A stretch of 64,000 nucleotides of DNA from Proteles cristata cristata (Eukaryota; Chordata; Mammalia; Carnivora; Hyaenidae): assembly GCA_017311185.1 (NCBI GenBank), contig JAESUZ010004910.1, positions 310,001 to 374,000 of the forward strand. The letters are read 5' to 3'. This document shows, piece by piece, positions 1-11,589 of this stretch. The first letter of the stretch is position 1. Every line of letters begins with the position of its first letter. The notes under the pieces were generated by a model. It was not told where the DNA came from. It did not search any database and saw nothing but the letters and a program-made list of their open reading frames with translations. The position numbers and the translations under genes are program-made.

Positions 1-181
1 AAAAATGTTTATTTATTTCTTAGGGAGAGAGAGCAGGGGTGGGCAGAGAGAGAGAGGGACAGAGGATCTGAAGTGGGCTCTGTGCTGACAGCAGCAAGCC
101 CGATGTGGGGCTCGAACTCACGAACCATGAGATCATGACCTGAGCCAAAGTTGTCTGCTCAACGACTGAGCCAGGTGCTCC
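1..181 (-). mobile_element. CAN-type tRNA-derived SINE, cut by window edge
   Basis: In the reverse direction this has the tRNA-like head ('GAGCACCTGGCTCAGTCGTT'), box-B-like 'GAGTTCGAGCCCC', 'GGGCTTGCTGCTGTCAGCAC', a CT-rich block and an A-rich tail ending at base 1. The tail seems almost complete but the distal target site lies outside the window. It ends in the unique sequence that starts at about 182. Confidence 0.9.
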
Positions 182-1014
182 AAGAGCCATTACTTTTTAT
201 ATACCTTTGTCACTCATTGCCAGGCAATAAATACACTAGGTATTTGCTTAAAATAGAGAAAGGAGGACAGGGCCAGATAGCCTAGTTTATTATATTTCTG
301 TGGTTCCTGCCATTCCCTAGCCTTTCTTTTCTTGGCTGTCACACTGCCCGTGTGGTCCTTAGCAGAGCCCAGGATGGTCCAATCACTCTGTTAGTTTAAC
401 GAGTTTATCCAACTCACCTAACCATGGAAGCCTTCTATGGAGTTCCATGACTGCACTTCACAGAACAGCTTGGCAGCCTTGAATTCCAACAATATAAAAG
501 GCCTCTTAAACAAGAGCTCATTTGATTTAAATCAAATTTATCAATGTCATATCAACTCTAGAAGAGTGCTGTCATTTAGAAAGCACATTCCATCAGGTGG
601 GTCCTTTTTGAGGCTCGTTCTTTCTCTTAGTATTAAGGCCAACTGCCTTTTGAGGAAGATATAATTGATGTAAAATACTTTACTTCATCCAAAGACTTAC
701 ATTAGTTTTTCAAATTCCAAAATGACTATGCTTTATCTTCCTTGAATCTGTTCACACTTACTATATATCCGGTTATTTAATTTTAGTGAAATCTTCCTCT
801 TTATCTTGAGGGACAAAGTTGTTCACTTTACGACCAGGTAACTGAACAATTTAAGAAAACAACTGTATTAGATTAGCCTAAGAGGATACTGTTTTTCTGA
901 ATGATACTATACTTGTAAAAAAAAAAAAAAAAAAGCTATGAAAATTGCTAGAGAAAAAAATAGGGTAAGAAATTTGGCTATATGTTATTAGAATAGCCAT
1001 GTTAGAACAAGCAG
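182..1014. other. No gene or recognisable repeat
   Basis: AT-rich sequence without a convincing coding frame or a repeat I can name. A 75-codon frame at 437-664 has no recognisable motif and is not called. It contains an A18 run at 917-934. Confidence 0.6.
917..934 (+). repeat. A18 homopolymer
   Basis: Eighteen consecutive A residues without an adjoining SINE body or recognisable L1 3' end. It is probably a decayed retroposon tail or a slippage product. Confidence 0.9.
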
Positions 1015-1620
1015 CAAAAATTATTTGTAGATGGCCAATGAAAATGACAGGTGCTCAACTTCCGTAATCACTAAGAAAATGCATATTAAACCACAGCACA
1101 TCCTGGACATATAGCCAGGATGCCTAAAATGAGAAGATGGAAAGAAGTAGAAGCACCAGAACTCTCATACACTGCTGATGGACAGGAGAATCAGTGCAAT
1201 TACCCTGGAAATCTGTTTGGCAAGTATCTATCTAAACTGAATGCTCACATATCCTATTACCTGATGGCTCCACTTTTAGGTATATTCCCAAAAGAAATAT
1301 GCATATACATTCACAGGACCACATGTATTGGATTGTTCATAGCAACAGTTGTAATGGCCTCAACTTGAAAACTACCCAAACGTTCACCAACAGTTAAATG
1401 GATAAATATATTCGAGTTTATTCACACAGTGGAAAACACTACAGTTATGAAGTAAGAAATCTACAGTTACACCTAATAAAATGAATGAATCTCACAAATG
1501 TGTTAAAGGAAAGAAGCCAGGCATAAAAGCCATACACGCTCTATGATACCATTTATATGAAGTACCAAGACAGGCGGAACAAACTTATAGGAGTGCTTGT
1601 CATCTATGTTTCCACGTCCT
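1015..1620 (+). mobile_element. Old LINE-1 fragment, end of ORF2 and 3' UTR
   Basis: The order of landmarks is that of the end of L1 ORF2: 'GATGGCCAATGAAAATGAC', 'GCTCAAC', 'AAGAAAATGCATATTAAACC', 'CTCATACACTGCTGATGG', then 'GTTCACCAACAGTTAAATGG'. An 82-codon frame (1120-1368) is a remnant of this reading and not a gene. Many stops and indels point to an old L1M-type copy. The right boundary is vague. Confidence 0.8.
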
Positions 1621-2667
1621 CCTCGGGAGAAGCCCTACCCCAAACACTATGCACATGCTAAAATTAAGACAGGTTTTCACATGAATGCTGACGCTGAAGC
1701 ACATGACACGCTGGCACAAAACCATGGAGATGCACTCGGTACTGCCTCCAGTGGACAGAAGGACTGTGGGCTCCCCCCTCCCCAACACAGATGCCCTGCG
1801 ACCCCTACTACTAGAGAAGTTTCTCTTTAATTCTTCCATTTCTATCCCACCAAAGCACAGTTAAACGCTTTGATTTAAGCTATGGTTAGAAATGGAAATG
1901 TGTTAGGTGTGATGTGGTGGGGCTGAGGATTGGCAAGAGGGGTGTATAAGAAGATGAGAAGACTTATCTAATGTATTTGCCAAAAACTATTATAAACATT
2001 TACTTCACACATAACACTTAAGGGAAGTTGCAGGTGGATTCTGTCCTAAACATCCTTTCAATTTGTTTAAACGGTTCACAAACAGACCACATAAAGGCTA
2101 AGAAGGTATAAACAGAGGCTACTGCTGCAACTGAATACAAGTTACAACAAAGATAGCCCAACACATATTTAATGATGTGTATAAGAGCTACTCATGCTGA
2201 GAAATAATGACAAATGGTACACATAAGGAATTAAATAAGGATTACTTTTATTTGGTCAAGTCTTTCTGATTTTTCCCTTCTTTTTGTTAATTATACACCC
2301 TGTAATTTATTCCATGGCAGGGATTTTTTTCCCCCTATCTTTATGCCCCTGTGACAGGAGCTGGTACAAAATGTTCTCAACAAATGATGCTGAATGGAAG
2401 AAATGCCAATATAGATTATTCATCATAAAGCTCTTTCTCCCATCAGTGTTTCCTAAACTCTACCCATTCACAACGGCTGACAGAAGCTCTCATAGGAGCC
2501 CTTACCACAACTCTTGTCTTCTTTACCTTCAGACATTTGTTCAACTGTTTATTACTTACCATACACAACACCCACCCTTTTCTACCCACAATACTCACCT
2601 ATCTAGTGCTCTGAGTTCAAAAAGTCTAGAATCGTCAAAACTACAATATAGGCAGATGGCTAATCAA
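1621..2667. other. No gene or named repeat
   Basis: Mixed sequence without recognisable repeats. The longest open frame, 2284-2670 (+, 128 codons), is rich in Ser, His and Tyr, has no motif I know, and runs into the MER5-type element, so I treat it as chance. Confidence 0.5.
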
Positions 2668-2848
2668 TAAGGGCTGTGCTTCTTAGCCCTGCCTGCACAT
2701 TACAGTCTCTTGGGAAACTAAAAAATACTGAAGACCAGACTATACTATCAGAAATCCACACTCAGTTTGTTTCAGTGGATCTCTGGCAGCTAAGTTTTTA
2801 GAAGTGCACCAGTTACTCCTGATGTAGCCAGGGCTAAGAATCATTACC
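2668..2848. mobile_element. MER5A-like non-autonomous hAT-Charlie element
   Basis: The element is bounded by imperfect inverted ends: 'TGCTTCTTAGCCCTGCCTGC' on the left and 'AGCCAGGGCTAAGAATCATT' on the right. Between them is 'GGGAAACTAAAAAATACTGA', typical of MER5. Length (about 180 bp) and layout match this family of internally deleted DNA transposons. Confidence 0.75.
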
Positions 2849-3120
2849 TAGATGATGAACACATACTAGATACAGATAAGAAACATGAACAAAGGAGATC
2901 ACAGGAGAAAGGTCCATAAATATGGACTCTGGGCATCTTAGGAAATAAAGGAAGAGAAGTAGTAGCAGTAGGGAGATAACTAGTTCAGAAGAGGTCTGAC
3001 CACTGGCAGAGTTTGGGCTTTAATGAAAAGAAACTGACAACTCCCTGATATCTCTTCTTCTCAGTCCTAAGCAGCTACTAATATGGGAGATTGTTTCTGA
3101 GGCTTCTATTCAGAGCCCAT

Positions 3121-3400
3121 TTTTTTAATGTTTATTTAATTATTTTTTTAATGTTTTATTTATTTCTAGGAGAGAGAGAGAGACAGCATGAGCAGGGGAG
3201 GGTCAGAGAGAGAGAGGGAGTGACAGACTCTGGGCTCCAGGCTCTGAGCTGAGCTGGCAGTCAGACAGAGCCCGACGCGGGAACGAACCCACGAACCGAT
3301 GATGATAAGCAAAGAAAGACGCTTAACCGACTAAGCCACCCAGGCGCCCCTATGTTTATTTATTTTTGAGACTCAGTGCAAGTACGAGCAGGGAAGGGGC

Positions 3401-3445
<45 letters not shown>

Positions 3446-3576
3446 ATCTCAAGCAGGCTATGTGCTGTCAAGCGCAGAGCCTGATGTGGGGCTCAAATTC
3501 AGGAACCGTGAGATCATGACCTGAGCTGAAATCAGGAGTCTGATGCTTAACCAACTAAGCCACCTGGGGGGCCCCC
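3121..3576 (-). mobile_element. Older CAN SINE split by a younger SINE
   Basis: The body (3363-3576) reads in reverse from a tRNA-like head at 3576 through 'GGGCTCTGCGCTTGACAGC'. Its T-rich (tail) end is interrupted: the tail remnant lies at 3121-3138, and the intervening 3139-3351 is a separate SINE. The CT block is expanded as a GA repeat at 3402-3444. Confidence 0.85.
3139..3351 (-). mobile_element. Younger CAN SINE nested in the older SINE
   Basis: A complete reverse-oriented SINE with the 'AGAAATAAATAAAACATT' type tail and the 'CTGACCCTCCCCTGCTCATG' variant middle. It is flanked by the 11-bp repeat 'ATGTTTATTTA' (3128-3138 and 3352-3362), which lies in the tail of the older copy and looks like its target-site duplication. 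A head-proximal part ('GATGATAAGCAAAG') is rearranged. Confidence 0.85.
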
Positions 3577-3729
3577 AAACACAATTTTAATTGGATGAAA
3601 AAAGGAAATAGAAAGGACAGAGCACGTGTTTCATAGGGATATTTTAGCAGTTGTCAGGATCACTTTTATTATGAATTTTGGTTTCTAACAGTGAAGAACA
3701 CTTCCCCAAGTAAATTTCAAGTTCAGGAT

Positions 3730-3905
3730 TTAGAACCAAAGAGACCTAAGTTTGAATGTTGAGTTGATCCTTTATGAGTAACAAATCTCAGACAACTGAT
3801 TTTCTGAGACTCAGTTATTTTCAATCTATTAAATGCGAATGATAATATCTACCTTGTGAGGTTCTGCATGGATCAAATAAGATAGTAAAAAAGAATGTTC
3901 CTGAT
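3730..3905 (+). mobile_element. MIR SINE
   Basis: The series 'AGACCTAAGTTTGAATG', 'GACTCAGTTATTTTCAATCT', 'AAATGCGAATGATAATATCT', 'TGTGAGGTTCTGCATGGATC' follows the MIR core and 3' part in order, with the divergence expected for this ancient mammalian family. Confidence 0.75.
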
Positions 3906-3965
3906 AGTTTGAAGATACACAATATTAGTTTACTCCCCTTCTAGCTAAGACCTGTCTTTCAGACC

Positions 3966-4189
3966 TGTACTGTCTAATATGACAGCCATTAACCATGTAC
4001 AGTTATTTAGATTTCAATTTTAATTAATTAAAAGTATTTAAAATTAGAAATTTAATTCCTCAGTTTCCCTGGCCATATTTCAAGTGCTCAATAGCCACAT
4101 ATAGTTAGGGGTATCTACCTATAGTTTATCAGACAGAACATTATAGACCATTTCCATCACTGCGGAAGATTCAAGTGACTAGTACAGCT
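3966..4189. mobile_element. Non-autonomous hAT-like element (about 224 bp)
   Basis: The ends are inverted: 'CTGTACTGTCTAATATGAC' on the left; the reverse complement of the right end begins 'CTGTACTAGTCACTTGA'. The interior has 'TTTCAAGTGCTCAATAGCCA', a phrase of a common mammalian DNA-transposon repeat. I am unsure which family name applies. Confidence 0.6.
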
Positions 4190-5179
4190 ACACTACCAGA
4201 GCCTGCTTACATGCAGCTACATGCACTGAGATTCCATCCACAGAATCCTCTGGCCAGGCAGTGAGGTACAGAGCTAAATGCTTCTATCAGAATATTCCAT
4301 GAATAACACATCTGCTTTTTCTTGGTGTCTACTCCCATAAAGAATGGGACATAAAAAGAAGACGCTGAGAAATTTGAAAATAAGCCTGACTTACTTAGCA
4401 ATTGTGCTCAGGCTGAGCAGGTTATGTCCGTCTTTAGCTTTGCAAAAGCATATAAAGCCATCCAGGGTTGTCAAGCAAAGGCATATTTGCCATCAATTTT
4501 ATTTATTATTCATACACAGCTTCTAGACACTCTACTGGTCAACTTTGAATTCATTTCCCTGGCAACCTGTGCTAAATTAAGCAACATGACAGAGTCATGA
4601 GGCAGGGAGGCTTTTGAGAACATCTTAACCTATCATTTCAGACTTTGAAGTTGCCTTTTATCTTAGATACTATGCCTAAACCAGCCTGCCAATATGTGTC
4701 ATCTGAGGCCTACAGATCACTAGTTCAGGTCATGACTTGTCTAAACAAGAAAAACAAGAATGTGATGGGTCACAGGGTGTGGTTGTGCAGGCTGTGCACT
4801 GCACAACTGCACAACTCTATGGAGTGCCATTTACATAGTTATCATAGATCTGAATATTCATTCTGGCAATTTGCCCAGAAAATAGCAATAGTGTCTTTAA
4901 CAAGGGTTTAACTTTTTTCTTCAACTTTCAATGAAGTACTGTATATATTAGCCATAGAGTTAACTGGGTCGGTTGCTTTAAAGCAGAAACAGGCAAAAAA
5001 TAAATATCCTTAATCTAGGGTAATTCAGCACTTGGGCCCAAAGAATGTTCTGGATATCCATAGCAGTCTTTGTTCCAAAGCCGCTGGAAAAAATGTGCCT
5101 CATGATTAACAAAACTGGACCAGCCTCAACCGCTGGATTTAGAGATATTCACTGGTTCTGAAAGGTTTCAGGACTGACA
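4190..5179. other. No gene or named repeat
   Basis: Apparently unique sequence. Frames of 64, 60 and 88 codons overlap on both strands and have no motif. A short local self-similarity ('GTGCAGGCTGTGCACTGCAC', 4783-4802) could form a small hairpin. Confidence 0.5.
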
Positions 5180-5737
5180 CAGTGGTTCTCAAGCCTGGCT
5201 CTACAATCATTGGGGAATTAAAAAAAAAAAGTTCTGGATTCTTAGAAACAAACAAACAAAAAATACAAAACAAAATCACAAACTCATAGATACAGGGAAC
5301 ATATTGATGACTGCCAGAAGCAAGGAGTAGGGAGTAAGGAAAATAGGTGAAGGTGATCAAATTTTGAATTGTGAAATAAATAAGTCATGGGGATGTGACG
5401 CATGGTGACTACCATTAGTAACACTATACTGTATATTTGAACACTGCTAAGAGGTTAGATCCAGAAAGATTTTATCACAAGAAAAGAATTGTAACTATAT
5501 ATGGTGATGGCTGTTAAACAGACTTACTGTGGTGATCATTTCACAATGTATACAAACATCAAATTATTATGTTGTACACCTGAAACTAAAATAATATGGC
5601 AATTATATCTCAGTAAAAAAGAAATACGTGATTCTGAACTCTACCTTAAGCCAATAAATGAGAATCTCTGTGGGTGGGTCCTGGGTACCAGTATTTTGTA
5701 AAAGTATATAAGGTGCAGCATGATGGATAACTGCTCC
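5180..5737 (+). mobile_element. MER5A-like hAT element split by an L1 3' end
   Basis: The left part (5180-5240) starts with the typical terminus 'CAGTGGTTCTCAAGCCTGG'. The right part (5623-5737) has 'ATGAGAATCTCTGTGGGTGG', 'GGTACCAGTATTTTGTA' and ends near 'GTGCAGCATGATGGATAAC'. The two halves together give roughly one MER5A length, so the L1 piece between them is a later insertion. Confidence 0.75.
5241..5622 (+). mobile_element. LINE-1 3' UTR insertion (5'-truncated)
   Basis: The end matches the common L1 3' terminus: 'GTGGTGATCATTTCACAAT', 'ATTATGTTGTACACCTGAAA', 'GGCAATTATATCTCAGTAAA' and then an A-rich tail. Only the last 380 bp are present, as in 5'-truncated insertion. The flanks share a short imperfect 'GATTCTTA'/'GATTCTGA'. 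It lies inside the MER5A element and is therefore younger than it. Confidence 0.8.
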
Positions 5738-7624
5738 TCCAGCAGATGGAAAGAAGAGAAATCTGATATCCCCAGTCTGGGGCATGTTGTTAACATGGAA
5801 AAAAATGTCTTAAATGTATTTTATGGAACTTGTAGTCAGTAGAAGCAAAGATAAACTGAAAGGAGACATTTCTGAAAAGTAAGCAATATGATCTGGTATC
5901 CATGATTGTGGAATGGGTCTTCATCATTCAGTTTTCAGCTTCAGATCTATACTGCAAATGTAAAGAAATAACATCCAAATTTATTGATAAAGTGTTCTGG
6001 CATGCTCAAATTGTGCTTTAATGTGTTTGAAGAAGCAATGACTAAGAAGGAGAAGGGGAAGGCCCATTCGAGAATGAAAATGAGGCAGTCACTAAGTCTT
6101 GCATGCCGGAGGCTGGTAATGGCCTGAAATATACCAGGTGGTATCCACTGACATTCCCAGAAAGGGAACTGTCCAAAAGGAACAAAGGCTATAATGTTAA
6201 GGCCTTTGCTTCAAGAGTGTACAGAAGTTGCAAAATGCATTCCTGAAAGAATTCAGTAATGTAAGTTTCATGTGTATGAGACATGAGGTTGCCATGATAT
6301 TGCTCAGAGCCTTATGTAGCACATTCACAAGTGAATCCATACCAGTGCATCAGTGGCCACAATCTTCTTGCTTATGATCATATTCTATAAAACCCTTGTA
6401 ATTTCCTTTACACTGTTTTGTGTGGAATGTATCACGCGTCCTGTATTATGTTCAGTTGGGTACCTGTCAGCAGATGTCAGGGAGCATACTTTGTGCATTG
6501 CTGTAGTTCTCCAGGTGGATGGTGCAGTGCCTTGCACATGGTGAGAAACCTCTTAGAGAATTGTGAAGAACAGATAAGCAAAGAACTGACCAAAGGAAAA
6601 GCAGTGTAATCATTTGGTTCTGGAGTCAGCAGTTACCCAATGAATTAGTAAAGAACAGTGCATGAGATTGTTGCTTTGAAGAATGCTACCAAGAAAAGAA
6701 TGAGTGGTGGGGTTCCTAGGAGAAGACCCAGGAAGAGTGTCTTCCACCATCCACTATCTCCATCTGGCTATAAATGGAAAGCAATCCTTAACAACCTTTT
6801 AAGCAACTAGTGCAACGTCAACACTAAATTCAGTAATTTTGCCATTTCTGTCATAAGATATTGTAACTTTCTTCAACTGTGAATTGGACTCTAACAGATA
6901 TATTTAAATTTCCTAGGTAGGAATCTTTCCCTTTTTTAACCCAAATACACATTTAACTTGCTGATGTTGCTCTATGTAATATATAATATATTTAATGAGA
7001 AGCCAAAGCTATAGGGATCTCCCTATCCTGGGAGTAGGGAACTTGAAGCATGGTCAAGCCATGAGCCAGGGTCCTCGTAAACTCAGATAAAATAACAAAT
7101 TTATTTTTCTCTCGCCATGGAATTTTCTTCATCAAGACCTGCACCTCAGCCCAGAAAAGAACAGCTCACTAAGAGCAATGATCCACACAGCTGCTGCAGA
7201 TGTGTTCCTCCTGGCAGTGCTACACATGCTGCCACCATGTCCCTCTTCTGCCCCACAATCAATCAAGTACCATCTGGGATGCCTGTCCCAAGCATGCACA
7301 ACAGAAAAGAAGACAGCATCAGACAGACATGCACCATGTCTCCCACATGGGAAAGAGGCCATAATCATGTTATCAATTAAACCACCAACAAGTATTGCAT
7401 TCCTGATGCCCCACGCCTATGCCAGCCCTGACTGCTGCTGTTTTCTCTGGGGGAATACTGCAGAATATTTAGACCAAAGGCAAGATCAAAAAGTAACAGG
7501 AAAATAACAAGGAGGTCATGTATATATTTTTCAATCACGTATATTGGCTTTCAAAAAGAGCACCTCATCTTACATCCAAATAGTATCTTATGAAACTACA
7601 AGGGGAACCAAGAGAACCAGAAAG
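5738..7624. other. No identified gene; possible unrecognised old repeat
   Basis: Contains several 60- to 109-codon frames (6353-6609 +, 7117-7507 +, 7132-7368 -) that overlap one another in different frames, as expected by chance. The stretch 7085-7510 is more GC-rich than its surroundings. I recognise no domain or repeat family. Confidence 0.45.
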
Positions 7625-7735
7625 ATATCTTTCTCATGTTTGTCTCCCCAGAGCCTAATATGGTGTTCATGTTAGGTATACATGATAGGTATCCAATAAT
7701 GCTTGCTGAATGAATGAATGAATGAATATCTTACC
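7625..7735 (+). mobile_element. L2 LINE 3' end with GAAT repeat
   Basis: The segment 'CTCCCCAGAGCCTAATATGG' leading to 'CCAATAATGCTTGCTGAATG' is the usual L2 3' end and finishes in five GAAT units (7708-7727), the normal L2 terminal repeat. Confidence 0.7.
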
Positions 7736-9437
7736 TGAAGATGGAATCAGAATAGCCCTTAAAACTTAACTACCTATTATAGCTTCCATGTAAGGGAAAA
7801 CAACACTAAAATTCTGTGGATTTGGCCACTTGATATTACTGCCTTGGCCACAGTTAAGTGGTCCAGGAATTTGTGCTAAGGCCAAAGGATCATGTATAAA
7901 AGTCAAACTGCTATGAGGCACTTCGGTTTAAGACATCTCAATAAAAGTGCCCGGATTGGATAGCAGTCAGCAGACTCCACTGGATCCTCTCTCTCAGTGA
8001 GTACAAACACGAGTCACACAGAAACGTGGGTCACAGGCCCTGCTCTTGTATATGGCATGGTGATGGGCTTCTGGAAGACTGGGGTCTAGAGAGGCTGATT
8101 GCCAATTTATAAGGAAGCCTAACATTCCAGGTAGGTAGCTTTTCCCTAACCGTGTTCTGAGAAACAGAATTCTTAGAGATGTAAATAGATACTATTTGAC
8201 AATAGTCTGGGAAATGCTGAATGCCATGTCCTTTCTTGATTAGTCACAATATCCACTGGCACATTTAAGTCTCTTAAAAATCTGGCCACAAAAAAAAAAA
8301 AAAAAAAAAAAAAGAAGAAGAATGTTAATCCAGCTTAGCAGAGGGCCCTGAAGTCTTTATTTTACAGCACACTTAACGGCTAAACTATAGGGTAGGATAC
8401 CTGATTTGAGAAATGGTGCCCTAACATGACCTGGTTGGATCTTTCTTCACAATTTAAGTAAGTCTAACTAAAGTATTGCCTTAGTTATTAGGCTTTAAAA
8501 CATTATCCCCAGGAAATGAGCCTCAAACTTGTAAGAAAGAATCCACAGGCTTGGTCAAAATTAGATGGAACTCTTTTCTATAAAGAAAGGCAGTTGCTCA
8601 AATTGTAACATGAGTCAAAGCTTTGGGTTCCAAAATTTTTAAGACTTCATGACTTCATTCAGGAATCCTAAAAACAACTGTGGTCATCATCCATTAAAAA
8701 TGCAACTTTCACAGTGTTCCACAGACAGGGAGATAAAAGTCCTTAGAACTGATTTATTTTCATTAGCGCCTTGCCAGTAAATATGTAAACAATTTAAACC
8801 AGGCAAACACACATGCTGAGCGTAATAAAACCCGTCTTAATTGCTGCTTTACCAAGGAAAAGAACTCTGAGTACCTTGTCCAATAAATAAACGGTCTATG
8901 ATTCTTCTTGTCAGTTTTCTTCTTGTCAGTAAGTTTAATAAATAAAATTGATGGTTTTGGAAAGTTTTAGGTTGGCTCTTCCAATTGTAACATTCCTTCA
9001 TTTAAATATCACCACAACATTCCAAACTTTGAAGCAAAAGCTGTTTCCTGCATTTATTTTGACACATATCATAAAGCAGTACTGATAAAGCTCAGCCAAT
9101 TAGCCCTGGCTGGAGTTTTTCCTGATCCATGACTGCTTTTTACCTTTTACTTTTCCTCATCTCCTGCCTTGCACTCTCTAACCCTCATACTACCCAAGAT
9201 TCTGACGCATTAAGCCCTTGGTAGGAAAATGAATTTTGTTTTTTAATCATTTGGTGCCTGCCACATAAGCTACAAGGAAATGCATTTTAACTCATAAATT
9301 CTAGTTAGGATCATGAATAACTGAAAAATGCTTTGTGATGAACAAACATGCATAGGGGGGAAAAGGTGAGAATGAACTCTGGCAGTTACAGGAATATAAA
9401 TTTCTTAATCTGTTAGAGATCAAAAACAAAACTAGTG
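7736..9437. other. No gene; A24 run, otherwise largely unique
   Basis: Nothing coding is visible. A24 lies at 8290-8313 followed by GAAGAAGAA. The surrounding 8140-8430 region faintly resembles an old hAT element ('GGGAAATGCTGAATGCC', 'GAGAAATGGTGCCC') but I cannot name it. A 14-base phrase 'TTCTTCTTGTCAGT' occurs twice at 8902-8930. Confidence 0.45.
8290..8313 (+). repeat. A24 homopolymer
   Basis: Twenty-four consecutive A residues followed by three GAA units. No SINE or L1 body precedes it directly. Its length is likely to vary between individuals. Confidence 0.95.
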
Positions 9438-9652
9438 GGTTTTTTTTTTATGTTTTATTTATTTCTAGGAGAGAGAGAGACAGCATGAGTAGGGGAGGGT
9501 CAGAGAGAGAGGGAGTCACAGACTGAAACAGGCTCCAGGCTCTGAGCTGGCAGTCAGCAGAGAGCCCGACGTGGGGCTCGAACCCACGAACCGTGAGATC
9601 ATGACCTAAGTGAAAGTTGGACGCTTAACCGACTAAGCCACCCAGGCACCCC
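9438..9652 (-). mobile_element. CAN SINE with perfect 12-bp target duplication
   Basis: A complete reverse-oriented SINE of the 'AGAAATAAATAAAACAT' tail type, with an intact head ('TGCCTGGGTGGCTTAGTCGG') and box B ('GGTTCGTGGGTTCGAGCCCC'). It is flanked by 'ACAAAACTAGTG' at 9426-9437 and 9653-9664. The good condition and clean duplication suggest a comparatively recent insertion. Confidence 0.95.
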
Positions 9653-9717
9653 ACAAAACTAGTGTTTTAATGGAGAACTCAGAAAAATAGAAATTAAAAA
9701 AAAAACAACAAAAAACC

Positions 9718-9946
9718 TGGGGCACCTAGGTGGCTCCAACAGTTAAGTGTCTGACCAGCTCAGGTCATGATCTCTTCACGAGTTCGAGTTCTCCTCTGGC
9801 TCTGGGCTAACATCTCAGAGCCTGGAGACTGCTTGGGATTCTGTGTCTCCCTTTCTCTCTGCCCCTCCCCCAGTAACACTCAGTCTCTCCCTCTCTCTCT
9901 CAAAAATAAATAAACATTAAAAAAATAAATGAAACAAACAACAACA
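9718..9946 (+). mobile_element. CAN SINE
   Basis: A forward copy from 'GGGGCACCTAGGTGGCTC' to the tail 'CAAAAATAAATAAACATTA' and an A-rich extension. The tRNA-like region is diverged ('AACAGTTAAGTGTCTGACC'). The tail type differs from the neighbouring copy at 9438-9652. Confidence 0.9.
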
Positions 9947-10520
9947 AAAAGAACACCCATCAATTCTCACCTCCCAAAATAAATTATTTTGCTCCCAAAA
10001 TAAAATATTTCTGAAATTAGACATTCTTCTCATCAATCAGTCAATACCTACTTTGTAAACTAACAGGGTAACTCTGGACAAGGTTGTAATCACTGCCCCA
10101 GGAGTAAAATCTAAAGTATATGTTATAAAATTATGTATGTACATACACATGGATACATGGCCAACTTTCACTCTTAACAGCTATAGAAGCAACGATTCTT
10201 GAATTAAAAAATTACCATTTAAATTGTAAACATGGTAGTAGGGATTAAATAAGAGGAGAATATAGTAAAGATGATACAAGTTGCTATAGGTTACTAATAT
10301 CAGTGAGGAGAGAGAAATAAAAGCCATCCAAAGGGAAGAAAATGTGAAGCCAAAGAAGAAAAGGAAGGGAATTCAGTTTCCATTCCTACTCCTTATAAAT
10401 TGTATTAATATTCAGAGTAAATCCTTCATTGCTTCCGTTTGTATTTTGTTTCTGAAATAAGTGATAACCCAAAGTCACCTAGATAATATCAGAGCATCCT
10501 AAAAGAGGAGAAAATACATA
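9947..10520. other. No gene or named repeat
   Basis: AT-rich, apparently unique sequence with a purine-rich patch at 10300-10370. Confidence 0.5.
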
Positions 10521-11021
10521 CAGGCAGTCCCCAACTTATAACAGTTAGACTTACAATTTTTTGACTTTTTGATGGTGTGAAAGCAACACACCTTCAGTAA
10601 AAACCACACTTTGACTTTTCAATGTCCATCTTTCCCCTGGCTAGCGATGTGTCACACAATATGGAGCTGGTTTGTAGCAGCAGCTGCAGCTCTGGCAGCT
10701 GTGCAGTCACGAGGGTGAACCACCCAGATGCTCACAACCACTCTGTAACCCATTCAGCCATTCTGTTTTTCACTTTCAGTACAGTAGTCAAGATATTACA
10801 TGAGATATGCAGCACTTTGTTGTACAATAGGTTCTATGTTAGATGATTTTACCCACCTGTAAACTAATGTAAGTGTTCTGAGCAGGTTTAAGGTAGGCAT
10901 GGCTAACCTATGATGGTCAGTAGTTTAGGTACATGAAATGCCTTTCTGATTTACGACATTTTCAACTTATAAAGGAATTATTTGGATGTAACCCCCTCGT
11001 AAGTTAAGGAAGATCTTGCAG
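10521..11021. mobile_element. Tigger-type (TcMar) non-autonomous DNA transposon, about 500 bp
   Basis: The left end 'CAGGCAGTCCCCAACTTATA' and right end (reverse complement 'CTGCAAGATCTTCCTTAACT') are imperfect inverted repeats flanked by TA. The interior has 'CCCTGGCTAGCGATGTG' and 'GTAAGTGTTCTGAGCAGGTT', phrases of a common mammalian Tigger-derived repeat. A 74-codon frame at 10622-10846 lies inside and is not a gene. Confidence 0.8.
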
Positions 11022-11589
11022 TAGTTTTGAGCTTTGGAGAAACAAGATGGGGAAGGTCAGCACATGGACGCTTTTGTAAAGTGACTGAAAGGTCATGACT
11101 ATCTCTACCTGCTCTTCCCAAGGTTTTGTCTGTCACCCTGATAGTTCAGAGATAAATCTATCTACTAACATTCAAATAAGGACTGGAGGCCATGCTAAAA
11201 AAAAAAAAAAAAAAAAGAATTCGAGTTTATAACAACATGTTACTGATTTGATCCCACTCCAACCTCAAGGAATTGCTATGGTTTGCCAGAAATGGCATTT
11301 CTCTCCATACTAGTGGGTGAATATTTCCTAGCTTCTCTATATATATAGTGTTAGAGGCAGGTAAAATGCCTCCAATAATGCATATAACAAAACAGATGAA
11401 ATTTTAAGTATTCCTTTGAGATAAGATATACCATCATAGCTTTTGATTTTAGATTTCAGATAATCAAGTTACTACATTTCAAATACTTGCAAAAGGGAGA
11501 AGTGCAACTTTTTCCATTGAAAACTTAACCTTCACAGCAATTATTCATTTGCCTTCAATTTTTTTTCCTCCAAAGAATTTAATAGCAAC
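11022..11589. other. No gene; contains an A20 run
   Basis: Nothing coding is seen. A20 lies at 11197-11216 followed by 'GAATTCGAG'. The rest looks unique. Confidence 0.5.

Noticed and set aside
2284..2670. 128-codon plus-strand frame
   Set aside because: Composition is Ser/His/Tyr-rich without domain or signal, it ends inside a MER5-like element, and it lies in ordinary AT-rich sequence. Chance is the simplest explanation.
3402..3444. GA repeats here and at 15626-15660 and 56271-56289 as independent regulatory GAGA sites
   Set aside because: They are the complement of the CT-rich block of SINEs, and their lengths vary as expected for that part.
6060..6600. Possible processed pseudogene starting near 'ATGACTAAGAAGGAGAAGGG'
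   Set aside because: The frame closes after about 30 codons and no product could be recognised. No poly-A tail or target duplication was found, so there is not enough to call it.
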